From the NCBI GenBank assembly GCA_050943675.1, contig JBMNPP010000001.1, positions 1 through 50,381 on the forward strand: a DNA stretch of 50,381 nt, given 5' to 3'. This DNA is from Brooklawnia sp050943675. Its GTDB lineage: Bacteria > Actinomycetota > Actinomycetes > Propionibacteriales > Propionibacteriaceae. How positions within the stretch are numbered: position 1 is the first letter of the stretch; each line of letters opens with the position of its first letter. Below, one piece after another: positions 17,257 to 26,488 of the stretch. A program made the translations under genes and the position numbers. The notes under the pieces are model-generated. The model saw nothing but the letters and a program-made list of their open reading frames with translations, was not told the DNA's origin and did no database searches.

Positions 17257-19305
17257 ATGATCCGACGCGCGAATGTTCGCCGTTGGGCACTCCTCGTCCT
17301 CATCGGGCTCCTCGGGCTCGGCCTGACTGCCGCAGCAAGTTGGGCGGCCCTCAAACTTCCGCCCTACCGGTACCAGGCCACCTCGCAGGCACTACTGCTG
17401 TTACCCACCGAATCCCGGACCCTGCGCACCCCGGTCAACCCCTACCTGTACCGGCCTTCCGGCCTGATCAGGCTGGCCAATGTGCCCTTGCCGCTGATCC
17501 GCAGCGCAGACTTCCACCAAGAGATGCAGGCAGCAGGTTTCGAGTCGCAGTTCGAGTCGGACGTCGAGATCACTGATCCGATCGTCCGGTTCAGCGTCGA
17601 GGGTCCCGACCCAGACGACGTCGACGCCACCATGCACGAACTCCGGCAACAGTACGACCAGATGATCGCGGCCGCCCAGACCGAGGAGGGCGTCCCGGAC
17701 CGCCAAGTGGCCAGGGTGCTGCCGATCCAGTCGGTACCGGCCACCGCCTTGACCGGGGACCGGAACCGGGCGGCACTGATGGCTGGGGTGGTCGGCTTCC
17801 TGCTCACCGTGCTGGGGCTGTCCATCGTCAACAGACGCCTGCCGCCCGCAACTGGTACGACGGCCGCGAGCCCTGCCCAGCCAGCACAATCCCCTGTCCC
17901 GACAACATCCAGGCAGGGCAGGCCGAAGCGCCGCCGCAACCGGGCCACTGCGTCTGGAGGCATGCAGTTGCCCGCCGTCGCCTTCCTCATCGGATACGTC
18001 GTGCTGCTGCTGCTGATTCCGTCCCGGCTGATCGTGGGAGCCATCGGCAGCCCCGGCAAACCCGCAAGCCTCTGGTCGCTGCTGGGTCTCGGCCTTTGGC
18101 TGCTCATGACGATCGCCGGCCTGAACCAGGGTCGGAGCCGTCCCATCCGGATCGCCGCCGGGATGGTCGCCCTCACCACTGCCACCGCCTACATCTCGGG
18201 CAACATGCTTGGCTGGTACCAGTCGGCCGACATCCACCAGCGCTCCGATTCACGGTGGCGTCTTGCCACTCAACCCGAACTCCAGGAAGTCATGATCAGC
18301 GCCGGCGACCGCGGGCTGCTCGCGATGGCCGGGTGGCTTGGCCTCGTCCTGCTGACCGCGGAGGGGATGCGCTCCTGGCGCGACCTGGAACTGCTGACGA
18401 CCTGGCTTGTCAGGCTGGCCGGGGTGGTGGCTGCCCTGGGGTTGCTGCAGTACTTCACCGGCACCAATGTGGCAGCGATGATCCGGGTGCCCGGCCTGTC
18501 CACGGGTTCGGACTTCGTCACGTTCACCCGAGCCGACCTCAACCGGGTGGTCGTCACATCCGGGCACCCCATCGAGTACGGCGTCATCATGGCCACCCTG
18601 CTGCCGCTGGCGCTGCACCGCAGCTTCTACAACCGGAAAATTGGCTCGTGGATACCCACCGGGCTGATCGGCATCGCCGTCCTGCTGTCGGTGTCGCGCT
18701 CGGCGATCCTCGTGGCCGGCGGCGCCTTCATCGTTCTCTTCCTCGGCTGGTCGTGGCGGCGACGGATCACTGCGCTGGTCTGCGCACCGGTGCTGGCGGT
18801 GGCGGGACGCGCGGTATTCCCCGGCCTGCTCGGGACGGTGCGAGCACTGTTCGTCAACGTCGACGTTGACCCGAGTGTTGCCGGACGCATCGACGACTAC
18901 CCGTTCGTGATCCGCTTCTTCAGCGAGAACCCCCTGTTCGGGCGGGGCCTGTTCACTTGGGCCACCTACTACTACCGGACCCTGGACAACGAGGTCTTCA
19001 TGATCCTGCTCGAGTTGGGCGCCCTGGGCCTGGCGGCCTTCATCGGGCTGGTCCTCACTGGTGTGGTGAGCGGGGTGGGTTGCCACTGGCTGACCCCCGA
19101 CCCCCGAAAACAGCACCTGGGTCTGTGCCTGGCCGCCAGCATCACCGGGATCAGCCTCAGCTACATCACCTTCGACACCCTGGGTTTCGCCCAGGCTGCC
19201 GGGCTGACCTTCCTGTTGGTCGGCATGGCGGGAGCCGCCTGGCGGCTCAGCCAGCAGGACCGGCATACGATTTTGACCAGCCAACCCCGACTGTGGAGGA
19301 GGTAA
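17257..19305 (+). CDS. Wzz-domain / O-antigen polymerase (Wzy) fusion
   Basis: A 682-residue membrane protein with two parts. Residues 1-190 form a Wzz-like module: helix 10-32, an external region containing YQATSQALLLLPTES and EEGVPDRQ, and a second helix near 170-188. An Arg/Pro-rich linker (PKRRRN near 225) leads to a polytopic region with about ten hydrophobic segments. In it VLLSVSRSAILVAGG and YPFVIRFFSENPLFGRG match the O-antigen ligase/polymerase family. It would join repeat units outside the membrane and set chain length in one polypeptide. The Wzz half is paralogous to the next gene. ATG at 17257 follows AGGGAGGT. The polymerase call rests on topology and these two motifs. Confidence 0.82.
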   Translation: MIRRANVRRWALLVLIGLLGLGLTAAASWAALKLPPYRYQATSQALLLLPTESRTLRTPVNPYLYRPSGLIRLANVPLPLIRSADFHQEMQAAGFESQFESDVEITDPIVRFSVEGPDPDDVDATMHELRQQYDQMIAAAQTEEGVPDRQVARVLPIQSVPATALTGDRNRAALMAGVVGFLLTVLGLSIVNRRLPPATGTTAASPAQPAQSPVPTTSRQGRPKRRRNRATASGGMQLPAVAFLIGYVVLLLLIPSRLIVGAIGSPGKPASLWSLLGLGLWLLMTIAGLNQGRSRPIRIAAGMVALTTATAYISGNMLGWYQSADIHQRSDSRWRLATQPELQEVMISAGDRGLLAMAGWLGLVLLTAEGMRSWRDLELLTTWLVRLAGVVAALGLLQYFTGTNVAAMIRVPGLSTGSDFVTFTRADLNRVVVTSGHPIEYGVIMATLLPLALHRSFYNRKIGSWIPTGLIGIAVLLSVSRSAILVAGGAFIVLFLGWSWRRRITALVCAPVLAVAGRAVFPGLLGTVRALFVNVDVDPSVAGRIDDYPFVIRFFSENPLFGRGLFTWATYYYRTLDNEVFMILLELGALGLAAFIGLVLTGVVSGVGCHWLTPDPRKQHLGLCLAASITGISLSYITFDTLGFAQAAGLTFLLVGMAGAAWRLSQQDRHTILTSQPRLWRR

Positions 19306-19309
19306 CAGC

Positions 19310-20089
19310 ATGGATCTCTCACGCCTGATTCGTGTTCTGCTGCGCCGATGGCGGATCCTGCTGATCGGCATGGTTGTCTCGGTGGGAGCCGCGTACTTCG
19401 TGTACTCCGAGACACCGCGAACCTACCAAGCCAGGTCGCAGATCATGATGCTCATGCCGCCGACCGCCAGCAATCCCGAGATCGAGATCAGCCCCTTCCT
19501 GTACCTGCCCGATGGGCTGAGCTCGCTGGCCAGGGTGATCACGTTGATTCCCACCACCGCCGAATACCAGGAGTCGATGGCAGCGCAGGGCTTCGAACCC
19601 GCCTACACCGTCCTGCTGGACGCCCGCGAGCCGATCATCACGTTCACTGTGGAGGGCGCCTCGCCCGCCAACGTGCTGCGAACCCGGGACGAACTGATGA
19701 CCCGATTCGCCAACGACCTGGATCGCGTCCAGCGGGAGGAGGGGGTACCGGAACGCCAGTGGGCCCATGTGCGCGTGCTCCATTCCGGGGACTCTCTAAC
19801 CGCCAGTTCGGGGGATGCACTGCGCAACGCAGCTGCGGCCGGCATGCTCGGGGCGATCGCCACGCTCCTGGTGATTGCCCTCAGGGAGCGCGGGCCGGCA
19901 GGGCGCCGCGCCGGGAGCACCACCCAGCTACCCGCACCGGAAACCCGTACCCACAGGCCCCCGCGACCCACGAACCCGCAGGCGAGGACGGATCGCGCCC
20001 GCCGCGGTGACCCGGCAGCGGTGCGCAGACGAGCCTCACGCAGCCGAAACAACCGTTATGCAACTGCACTTCAGGGGCAACCGGAATGA
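19310..20089 (+). CDS. Wzz-like chain-length determinant
   Basis: A 259-residue protein with helices near 17-37 and 172-188 bracketing an external segment. TYQARSQIMMLMPP, MAAQGFEPAY, ITFTVEGASPANV and EEGVPERQWAH align with the N-terminal module of the preceding Wzz-Wzy fusion. The C-terminus is basic, Pro-rich and probably cytoplasmic; no Walker motif of a BY-kinase is seen. ATG at 19310 is preceded by GGAGGTAACAGC, 4 bases after the previous stop; its end overlaps the next gene (ATGA). It probably modulates EPS chain length with the fusion protein. Confidence 0.8.
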   Translation: MDLSRLIRVLLRRWRILLIGMVVSVGAAYFVYSETPRTYQARSQIMMLMPPTASNPEIEISPFLYLPDGLSSLARVITLIPTTAEYQESMAAQGFEPAYTVLLDAREPIITFTVEGASPANVLRTRDELMTRFANDLDRVQREEGVPERQWAHVRVLHSGDSLTASSGDALRNAAAAGMLGAIATLLVIALRERGPAGRRAGSTTQLPAPETRTHRPPRPTNPQARTDRARRGDPAAVRRRASRSRNNRYATALQGQPE

Positions 20090-21684
20090 CCAGCATCGTG
20101 ATCGCGGCACACAATGAGGCCGCAGTGATCAGCAGGACGCTTGACGCCCTGCTCACCCCGCCGGCCCCCCTCGGCCAAGAGATCATCGTGGTGGCAAACG
20201 GCTGCACCGATGACACCGTGGCGATCGCGCGGGGACGCGGCGTCCAGGTGATCGACCGCGCCGAGCCCGGGAAGGCGGCTGCCCTCAACGCAGGTGACGC
20301 GATCGCGACCACCTTCCCGCGGATCTACCTTGATGCCGACATAGTCCTGCCCCCAGGTGGGGTCGAGGCCCTGGTTGGCGCCCTCGAAGCCACCGGCGCC
20401 CTGGCCGCGGTCCCGGCACGCCGGGTCGCCCTGACCGGCCGGCCGTGGCCGGTTCGCGCCTACTTCACCATCAGTCAACGCCTGCCGGTCTTCCGCGACG
20501 GGCTGTTCGGACGGGGGTGTGTCGCGTTGTCCCGAGCTGGACGTGGCCGCTTCGGCACCTTCCCGTTGATGGTGGCCGATGACCTGTTCCTGGACTCGCT
20601 GTTCTCCGCCGGGGAACGCACCGTCGTACCGGGCATCGAAGTGGTCGTGGAGGCGCCGTACAGCACCGTCGCACTGTTCCGGCGGCTGGTGCGGGTACGG
20701 CGAGGGAACGCGGCGATGCGAGCCGAGATGGGGCGAGGAGGGGTCCCCCGGACAGTCCGGCCGTCGGATCGCTGGTCGTGGCTGCGCGACGTCGTACTAC
20801 CAAACCCACGACTCCTGCCCGCCGGTGTGGTCTACTTCGTGCTCACTCTGGCTGCCGCCATCGCGGCCCGACGGGGCCCCAGTGCGAGCCTGAGCTGGGG
20901 CAAGGACGAATCCACCCGGATCTCGCCGGTGCCCGACGAACCGCGTCCTACTGCCGGATTGACAGCGGCCGAGGCCTCGAAGGCCGCGAACGTCCGGTTG
21001 TTCTTCGGCCATCAATCGGTCGGGCGCAACGTGTTGGGCCAGATCCCGGCGATCTTCGAGGCACAGCGCCTGCGGGCGCCGCGGATGCCCGTCGTGCCGC
21101 CGGGTGCCGCCAGCGTTGCAGACTCCCCAGTCGAGGGCGGGTTCTGGGCCGACGCCGCGATCGGTCGAAACAAGGACCCACTTGGCAAGATCAAGGCCTT
21201 CGACGATCAGATCCGCGGCGGGATCGGTGCGCAGGTTGACGTGGCACTGATGAAGCTGTGTTATGCCGACATCACTGACGACTCCGACGTTGCAGGCATC
21301 TTCGCGCAGTACCGCGAGACGCTGGCCGCCCTCGAACGTGACTTCCCGGATGTGACATTCCTGCATGCGACCGTCCCGCTCAAGACCGAACCGCGGGATG
21401 CCAAGGGTCTGGTCAAGGCAGTGCTGGGCCGGCGCAGCGGAAATGCTGCCCGCGAGCGCTACAACTTGCTGGTCCGCGCCGAGTACCCGGCCGGCCGGTT
21501 GTTCGACCTGGCGGCCATCGAGTCGACCCGGCCCGACGGTAGCCGGGTGAGGCGGGGCCGGGCAGCCGGGCACTTCGCACTGTTCGAGGGGTACGCCGCT
21601 GACCCGGGGCACCTGAACACCGTGGGTGCGAGGGTGGCCGCAGGTGAGTTGGTCGGGCTGGTGGCACGGATCGCCAACGAGTGA
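20086..21684 (+). CDS. GT2 glycosyltransferase fused to external SGNH-like domain
   Basis: A 532-residue bimodular protein. Residues 1-230 are a GT2 catalytic domain: SIVIAAHNEAAVISRTLDAL, VANGCTDDT, YLDADIVLP for metal binding and MVADDLFLDSLF for the catalytic acidic pair. One hydrophobic helix (about 243-264, AGVVYFVLTLAAAIAARR) follows. Residues 295-532 repeat the domain of 1-777 and 9378-10307: RLFFGHQSVGRNV (Ser311), LMKLCYADIT, LERDFPDVTFLHATVPL, LFDLAAIEST and a block-V-like DPGHLNTVGA (Asp506, His509). One helix places the two halves on opposite sides of the membrane. The fusion suggests that sugar addition and a surface modification are physically linked. Start overlaps the Wzz stop (ATGA). 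Confidence 0.85.
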   Translation: MTSIVIAAHNEAAVISRTLDALLTPPAPLGQEIIVVANGCTDDTVAIARGRGVQVIDRAEPGKAAALNAGDAIATTFPRIYLDADIVLPPGGVEALVGALEATGALAAVPARRVALTGRPWPVRAYFTISQRLPVFRDGLFGRGCVALSRAGRGRFGTFPLMVADDLFLDSLFSAGERTVVPGIEVVVEAPYSTVALFRRLVRVRRGNAAMRAEMGRGGVPRTVRPSDRWSWLRDVVLPNPRLLPAGVVYFVLTLAAAIAARRGPSASLSWGKDESTRISPVPDEPRPTAGLTAAEASKAANVRLFFGHQSVGRNVLGQIPAIFEAQRLRAPRMPVVPPGAASVADSPVEGGFWADAAIGRNKDPLGKIKAFDDQIRGGIGAQVDVALMKLCYADITDDSDVAGIFAQYRETLAALERDFPDVTFLHATVPLKTEPRDAKGLVKAVLGRRSGNAARERYNLLVRAEYPAGRLFDLAAIESTRPDGSRVRRGRAAGHFALFEGYAADPGHLNTVGARVAAGELVGLVARIANE

Positions 21685-21717
21685 GGCACTGGCCCAGCCT
21701 TGCGCCAGCAGACCGGG

Positions 21718-22302
21718 TCAGCCCACGCGGTAGTTGAGGATGGCCGAATTGTCGTAGCCATTGACCAGCACCCGACCCGGGTTCCCGCCGACCAGGCATC
21801 GCGCAGCGACATCGCGCGACAACACGGTCCCGGCTGAGATGGTGGCTCCGTCACCCACTGTGATATCCCCGGTGATGATCGCACCCGGACCGATCCACAC
21901 GTCGTCCCCGATGCTCGGCACCCCGTGGTCGCCACCGGCCACCCGTTCCCCGATGGTGACACCCTGGTGGATAACACAGTTCTTCCCGATGACGACCGGG
22001 CCGATCATCACGCCGTGGCGGTGCATCAGCAGCAGGCCGGGTCCGATCCTGGCCGAATGGCTGATGTCGCAGTGGTCGATGTGCGTCACTCGCCGGTTCC
22101 AGATCCGGTGCAGTGCGACCATCACCAGGCCCGCGAACCGGTGCCGCGAACGCAGGTCATCGGCGAACTCGCCGAAACGGTAGCAGGCGAGGCAGTGCAG
22201 CTCGGAGTCCGAGATCCAGTAACGCAACTTCCGTGCGAGAGATGTGCGTCCTTTCAGCCGGATCGCGTATGCCTTCTGCAGGTCAACCGAGAAGTCACCC
22301 AT
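21718..22302 (-). CDS. serine acetyltransferase-like hexapeptide transferase
   Basis: A 194-residue protein whose second half is a left-handed beta-helix: DISHSARIGPGLLLMHRHGV, MIGPVVIGKNCVIHQGVTIG, PSIGDDVWIGPGAIITGDIT and VGGNPGRVLV. This is the CysE pattern, but the N-terminal helical domain is shorter than in housekeeping CysE and the gene lies in an EPS locus. Acetylation of a sugar on the polymer is therefore as likely as O-acetylserine formation. It follows the GT4 gene by 18 bases and is probably translated from the same message. Confidence 0.82.
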   Translation of the reverse strand: MGDFSVDLQKAYAIRLKGRTSLARKLRYWISDSELHCLACYRFGEFADDLRSRHRFAGLVMVALHRIWNRRVTHIDHCDISHSARIGPGLLLMHRHGVMIGPVVIGKNCVIHQGVTIGERVAGGDHGVPSIGDDVWIGPGAIITGDITVGDGATISAGTVLSRDVAARCLVGGNPGRVLVNGYDNSAILNYRVG

Positions 22303-22320
22303 GCCGATACCCCCGTCCCG

Positions 22321-23661
22321 TTAGCTGGCACGCCCGCGGTTGACGATGTACTCGCGCAGTTCATCGGCGTCGTGCAGGTCGATGTATGCACGCCCCAGCT
22401 TGTCGGCGCCTGCTGGCGGCTCGCGGAACGGCGGCGGCTGCGAGCCGGGCAGGCGGCGGGCGTTGGTCAGGTCGTCGAAGACACCGACGTAGGCGCGGGC
22501 CTGGGGTCGCCAGTCGAGTTCGGAGGCCACCCGGCGGCGCGCCCGCAGCCCCATCTCGACACGCAGTTCCTCATCGTCCAGCAGGCGCTCGACCGCATCA
22601 GCGAAGGCCGGGATGTCGCCGCTGGGCACGTAGAGCACCGAGTCCCCGCCTGAAACATGCGTCTCGACCAGGTCGAAGGCGACCGAGGGCAGGCAGTACG
22701 CCATGTACTCCATCGTCTTGTTCATCGTCGACACATCGTTGAGCGGGGTCTTCAGGTCGGGCCCCAGCCCGATATCGGCGGCGCTCAGGTGGGTCGCGAT
22801 CTGGTCACGGTCGACCAGCCCGGTGAAGGTGACCAGCGAGTCGAGGTCCATCTCGGTGCACTGCTTGCGCAGGTCTGCCAGGCAGTCCCCGAAGCCCATC
22901 AGGGTGGCGTGGACGTCGGTGCGTCCCCGGCGGCGCAACTCGTCCATCACGTGCAGCAGCTGGTCGACGCCGTCCTGCGGACCCATGATGCCCAGGTAGA
23001 CCAGTTCCCTGGTCTGCTTGTCGGTCGCCGGCGGACGCAGCGGCCGCATCGCGCGGGTGTCGGGGCCGCTGCGCACCACGGTGACGTGCCCGGGCGCCAA
23101 CCCGCCTCGCTCGATCGCGACTTTGCGGTACGACTCATTGGTGGATGTGACCCGGTCAGCGGCGCGGAAGGTCATCCGCTCCAGCCAGACCAGGCCCCGG
23201 TACAGCACCTTGCCCTTCGCCCCGGTCGGCTTGCCGAACCGGGACAGGTACAGCTCGGGATTGAGGTCGTGGTGGTCGAAGAGGAACTTGACCCCGGCCA
23301 GCCGCCACAACCTGGCCAGCAGCCAGTAGGTGTCAGGCGGGTTGCAGGCCTGGATCACCTGGAAGGGTCGCCGCGCGGCGACCACCAGCGTCAGCAACGC
23401 GGTGCGCAGCCAGCAGTAGATGAACTCATAGGCGTAGCCGGGCAGGCCCTCGGCCTGCGGAGGTGGCGCGTACTTGTAGATGTGGACGCCATCTATCACC
23501 TGCCGTCGCGGATCGCCGGGGCCCTTGGGGCAGATCACGCTGACCCGGTAGCCGCTGGCGATCAACGCCTGGCACTCCAGCCAGACGCGCCGGTCGAGTG
23601 GAACCGGCAAATTCTGGACGATGATCAAGACGTGTGGACCCTGGTTGCTGGCTGAAGTCAC
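22321..23661 (-). CDS. family 4 glycosyltransferase
   Basis: A GT4 (GT-B fold) protein of 446 residues. VLIIVQNLPVPLDRRVWLE and LIASGYRVSVICPKGPGDP open the acceptor domain; FLFDHHDLNPELY is typical of EPS GT4s; VYLGIMGPQDGVDQLLHVMD begins the donor domain, and DIGLGPDLKTPLNDVSTMNK with EYMAYCLPSVAFDLVE gives the E-x7-E-like nucleotide-sugar region. GTG at 23661 is chosen because GGGGGA sits 5 bases upstream; ATG 23673 and TTG 23688 are in-frame alternatives. It would add a sugar to the lipid-linked intermediate. The next gene on this strand is the acetyltransferase. Confidence 0.86.
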   Translation of the reverse strand: MTSASNQGPHVLIIVQNLPVPLDRRVWLECQALIASGYRVSVICPKGPGDPRRQVIDGVHIYKYAPPPQAEGLPGYAYEFIYCWLRTALLTLVVAARRPFQVIQACNPPDTYWLLARLWRLAGVKFLFDHHDLNPELYLSRFGKPTGAKGKVLYRGLVWLERMTFRAADRVTSTNESYRKVAIERGGLAPGHVTVVRSGPDTRAMRPLRPPATDKQTRELVYLGIMGPQDGVDQLLHVMDELRRRGRTDVHATLMGFGDCLADLRKQCTEMDLDSLVTFTGLVDRDQIATHLSAADIGLGPDLKTPLNDVSTMNKTMEYMAYCLPSVAFDLVETHVSGGDSVLYVPSGDIPAFADAVERLLDDEELRVEMGLRARRRVASELDWRPQARAYVGVFDDLTNARRLPGSQPPPFREPPAGADKLGRAYIDLHDADELREYIVNRGRAS

Positions 23662-23800
23662 TGCGTCCCCCATTCGCTGATCCGACAACGCACCCGGCTT
23701 TTTGGGCCTTCAGCTTACGCAACGACAAGGACACACGGTGGTGATTCGGCAGTTGTCAGGGCTGCGGTGGCACGGACGCGGGCCCGGGGGCCGAGACCGG

Positions 23801-24985
23801 CTACTCGCGGGCGGCCGCGGCGTCCTCGACCTCTTCGCGGCTGAAGCCGAGCAGGAAGAGCACCGCATCCAGGTAGGGCATATTCAGCGAGGTGTCGGCC
23901 GAGGCCCGCACTGCGGGTTTGGCGTTGAAGGCCACCCCCAGCCCGGCAGCAGCGAGCATGTCGAGGTCGTTGGCGCCATCACCGATCGCAACCGTGCGCG
24001 ACAGCGGCAGACCCTCCTCGGCAGCGAATTCGCGCAGGATCTCGGCCTTGGCGGCCCGGTCCACCACCGGGCCCTGCACCCGTCCGGTCAACTTCCCGTC
24101 AACGATTTCCAGTGAGTTGGCCCGCACATGGCTGATGCCCAACTCGGCGGCCAGTGGCCCCACGATCTCAATGAACCCGCCCGAGACCAGGCCGACCGCG
24201 AAACCGAGATCCTGCAGGGTGGCCACCAGGGTCCGGGCGCCCGGGGTGAGCCGGATGGCGTGGCGCACCTTTTCCAGGATGCTGGCCGGTAGCCCGGCGA
24301 GCACCTGCACCCGGCGGTGCAGGCTCTGCGTGAAGTCGATCTCACCGCGCATCGCGGCAGCCGTGACAGCAGCCACCTCTGGCCCACGCCCGGCGTGCTC
24401 GGCCAGCAACTCGATCACCTCGTCGCGGATCAGTGTCGAATCGACATCCATCACCACCAGGCGCCGGCCCTGCCGGGCCAGACCGGCTGGTGAGACCGCA
24501 ACATCGAAACCCGCCTCTGCGGCGACCTGCGCCAGTGCCGGCCGCAGGTCGGCGACGTCTGCATGCGAAACCCACCACTCGATGCTGACCAGTGGCTGAC
24601 GGGACAGGCGACGGCTGCGGTCGACATTGCCGCCATGCTCGGTGATCACCGCTGCAGCGGCGGCCAGGTGCCGGGCCATCAGTGGACGCCCGAGCAGGGT
24701 GACGACCACCCGGTTGGGCCGCGGCGGGTTGTCGCCGACGCCCTCGGCGATGTGCAGGTTGGCGCCCAACCGGGCGCAGGTGCCGGCCAGCCGGTCAGTC
24801 AGTTCCGAGATGTCGTCGGGCAACGACCCGAGCAGCAGCGCGAGGATCAACTGCTCACGCACCACGACCTGCTCGAAGTCGAGCACTGTGGCCCCGCAGC
24901 GGGCGATGGCGTCCATCAATTGCACGGTCATGCCCGGCCGGTCGGTGCCGGTGATGGTCGCGGCCAGGGTCTGCATGTCGCTCAT
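23801..24985 (-). CDS. serB: phosphoserine phosphatase SerB
   Basis: A 394-residue protein. The N-terminal ~165 residues carry two ACT-like regulatory modules (LAATITGTDRPGMTVQLMDA; VTLLGRPLMARHLAAAA), typical of actinobacterial SerB. The HAD phosphatase domain follows: nucleophile VVMDVDSTLIRDE at about residues 177-189, GLVSGGFIEIV and GDGANDLDMLAAAGLGVAF. It hydrolyses O-phosphoserine to serine in the last step of serine synthesis; the ACT modules suggest feedback by serine. It starts 18 bases after purA on the same strand. Confidence 0.95.
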   Translation of the reverse strand: MSDMQTLAATITGTDRPGMTVQLMDAIARCGATVLDFEQVVVREQLILALLLGSLPDDISELTDRLAGTCARLGANLHIAEGVGDNPPRPNRVVVTLLGRPLMARHLAAAAAVITEHGGNVDRSRRLSRQPLVSIEWWVSHADVADLRPALAQVAAEAGFDVAVSPAGLARQGRRLVVMDVDSTLIRDEVIELLAEHAGRGPEVAAVTAAAMRGEIDFTQSLHRRVQVLAGLPASILEKVRHAIRLTPGARTLVATLQDLGFAVGLVSGGFIEIVGPLAAELGISHVRANSLEIVDGKLTGRVQGPVVDRAAKAEILREFAAEEGLPLSRTVAIGDGANDLDMLAAAGLGVAFNAKPAVRASADTSLNMPYLDAVLFLLGFSREEVEDAAAARE

Positions 24986-25003
24986 GGGTCGCCCCGTCCC
25001 GTC

Positions 25004-26287
25004 TCAGACGAGGGGGTTGATCAGCACGGCCTCTTCACGGTCGGGTCCCACACCGATGCCGCTGATGCGGCAGCCGATCAGCTCTTCCAGCCGGTGTACG
25101 TAGGCCTGGCAGTTGGCGGGCAGCTCATCGAAGTCCCGGGCCGTTGAGATGTCCTCCTGCCAGCCGGGCAGGAATTCGTAGATCGGCTTGGCAGCAGTGA
25201 ACTCGGATTGGGTCATCGGGTACACATCGCTGCGGACCCCGTCGATGTCGTAGGCCACGCAGACCGGGATCTGTTCCCAGCCGGAAAGGATGTCGAGCTT
25301 GGTCAGGAAGATGTCGGTGCAGCCGTTGACCTTGGCGGCGACCTCGACCAGCGGTGCATCGAACCAGCCGCAGCGCCGTGGACGCCCGGTCGTTGCACCG
25401 AATTCGTTGCCCTTGCTGCGCAGCAGCTCACCGTCGTCGTCGAAAAGTTCGGTCGGGAACGGGCCCTCGCCGACGCGAGTGGTGTACGCCTTGGCGATGC
25501 CGATCACCCGGTCGATGCGGGTGGGGCCGACCCCGGTGCCGGTGCAGGCGCCGCCGGAGGTGGGGTTCGAGCTGGTGACATACGGGTAGGTGCCGTGGTC
25601 GACGTCAAGGTGGTGGGCCTGGGAGCCCTCGAACAGCACGTTCTCGCCGGCGTCCAGCGCGTCGTTGAGCAGCCGGGCCGAGTCGACCAGGTAGGGCCTG
25701 ATCCGTTCGGTGTAGCCGAGCAGTTCTTCAGTGATCAGGTCGGCATCGATCTCGCGGCGGTTGAAGATCTTCACCAGGATCTGGTTCTTCTGGTCCAGTG
25801 AGGCGACGACCTTGTCGTGCAGCAGTTCGGCGTCCAGCAGGTCGGAGGCCCGCAACCCGACACGGTTGACCTTGTCGGAGTAGGTGGGACCGATCCCCCG
25901 GCCGGTGGTGCCGATGCGCTTCTTGCCGGCGAACCGCTCGGTGACCTTGTCGAGGGTCTGGTGGTAGGGGGTGATCAGGTGCGCATTGGCGCTGATCAAC
26001 GGGTGGTTGACCACCTCACCGCGGTCAGCCAGCCCGTCCAGTTCGCGGTAGAGCACCTCGAGGTCGACTACGACCCCGTTGCCGATCACGGTGGTCGCGT
26101 TGCGGTTCAGGATGCCGGCCGGCAGCAGGTGCATGATGAATTTATCGCCGCCCACCACCACGGTGTGCCCGGCGTTGTTGCCACCCGAGAAGCGCACGAC
26201 ATAGTCAACCTGCTCTCCGAGCGCGTCGACCGCCTTGCCCTTGCCCTCGTCACCCCACTGGGTTCCGATCACGATAATCCCCGGCAT
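25004..26287 (-). CDS. purA: adenylosuccinate synthetase PurA
   Basis: A 427-residue protein of normal family length. ATG at 26287 (MPGIIVIGTQWGDEGKGK) follows AGGGAGGGCTGAA; an upstream extension is not needed. The N-terminal P-loop GDEGKG, NAGHTVVVGGDKFIMHLLP, KRIGTTGRGIGPTYSDK and TSSNPTSGGACTGTGVGP are diagnostic. It forms adenylosuccinate from IMP and aspartate with GTP, the first committed step to AMP. serB follows closely, a pairing of convenience rather than of pathway. Confidence 0.97.
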   Translation of the reverse strand: MPGIIVIGTQWGDEGKGKAVDALGEQVDYVVRFSGGNNAGHTVVVGGDKFIMHLLPAGILNRNATTVIGNGVVVDLEVLYRELDGLADRGEVVNHPLISANAHLITPYHQTLDKVTERFAGKKRIGTTGRGIGPTYSDKVNRVGLRASDLLDAELLHDKVVASLDQKNQILVKIFNRREIDADLITEELLGYTERIRPYLVDSARLLNDALDAGENVLFEGSQAHHLDVDHGTYPYVTSSNPTSGGACTGTGVGPTRIDRVIGIAKAYTTRVGEGPFPTELFDDDGELLRSKGNEFGATTGRPRRCGWFDAPLVEVAAKVNGCTDIFLTKLDILSGWEQIPVCVAYDIDGVRSDVYPMTQSEFTAAKPIYEFLPGWQEDISTARDFDELPANCQAYVHRLEELIGCRISGIGVGPDREEAVLINPLV

Positions 26288-26488
26288 TTCAGCCCTCCCT
26301 TGTTCTGGTCTGCCTTCGCCTAGAACACAAGCAGGCCTCCTGCGCGACCATCGCAGCAAGAGGCCATCGCCAACTCACCTTATCGCCTGCCCGATTGGTG
26401 CATCCGGCGAACCCGCTTGGTGGGCGAGCATTTGCTTCATACACTTGGCGGGTACTGCCGACTTGGCCCCAACTGGTAAAGGTTGAAC

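Noticed and set aside
22657..23655. 332-codon plus-strand frame opposite the GT4 gene
   Set aside because: Composition is rich in His, Gln and Arg without any motif, as expected for a shadow; GT4 motifs are on the minus strand.
23691..23800. G/C-rich inverted bases after serB as a terminator
   Set aside because: The stem is only about 5 bp and has no T tail.
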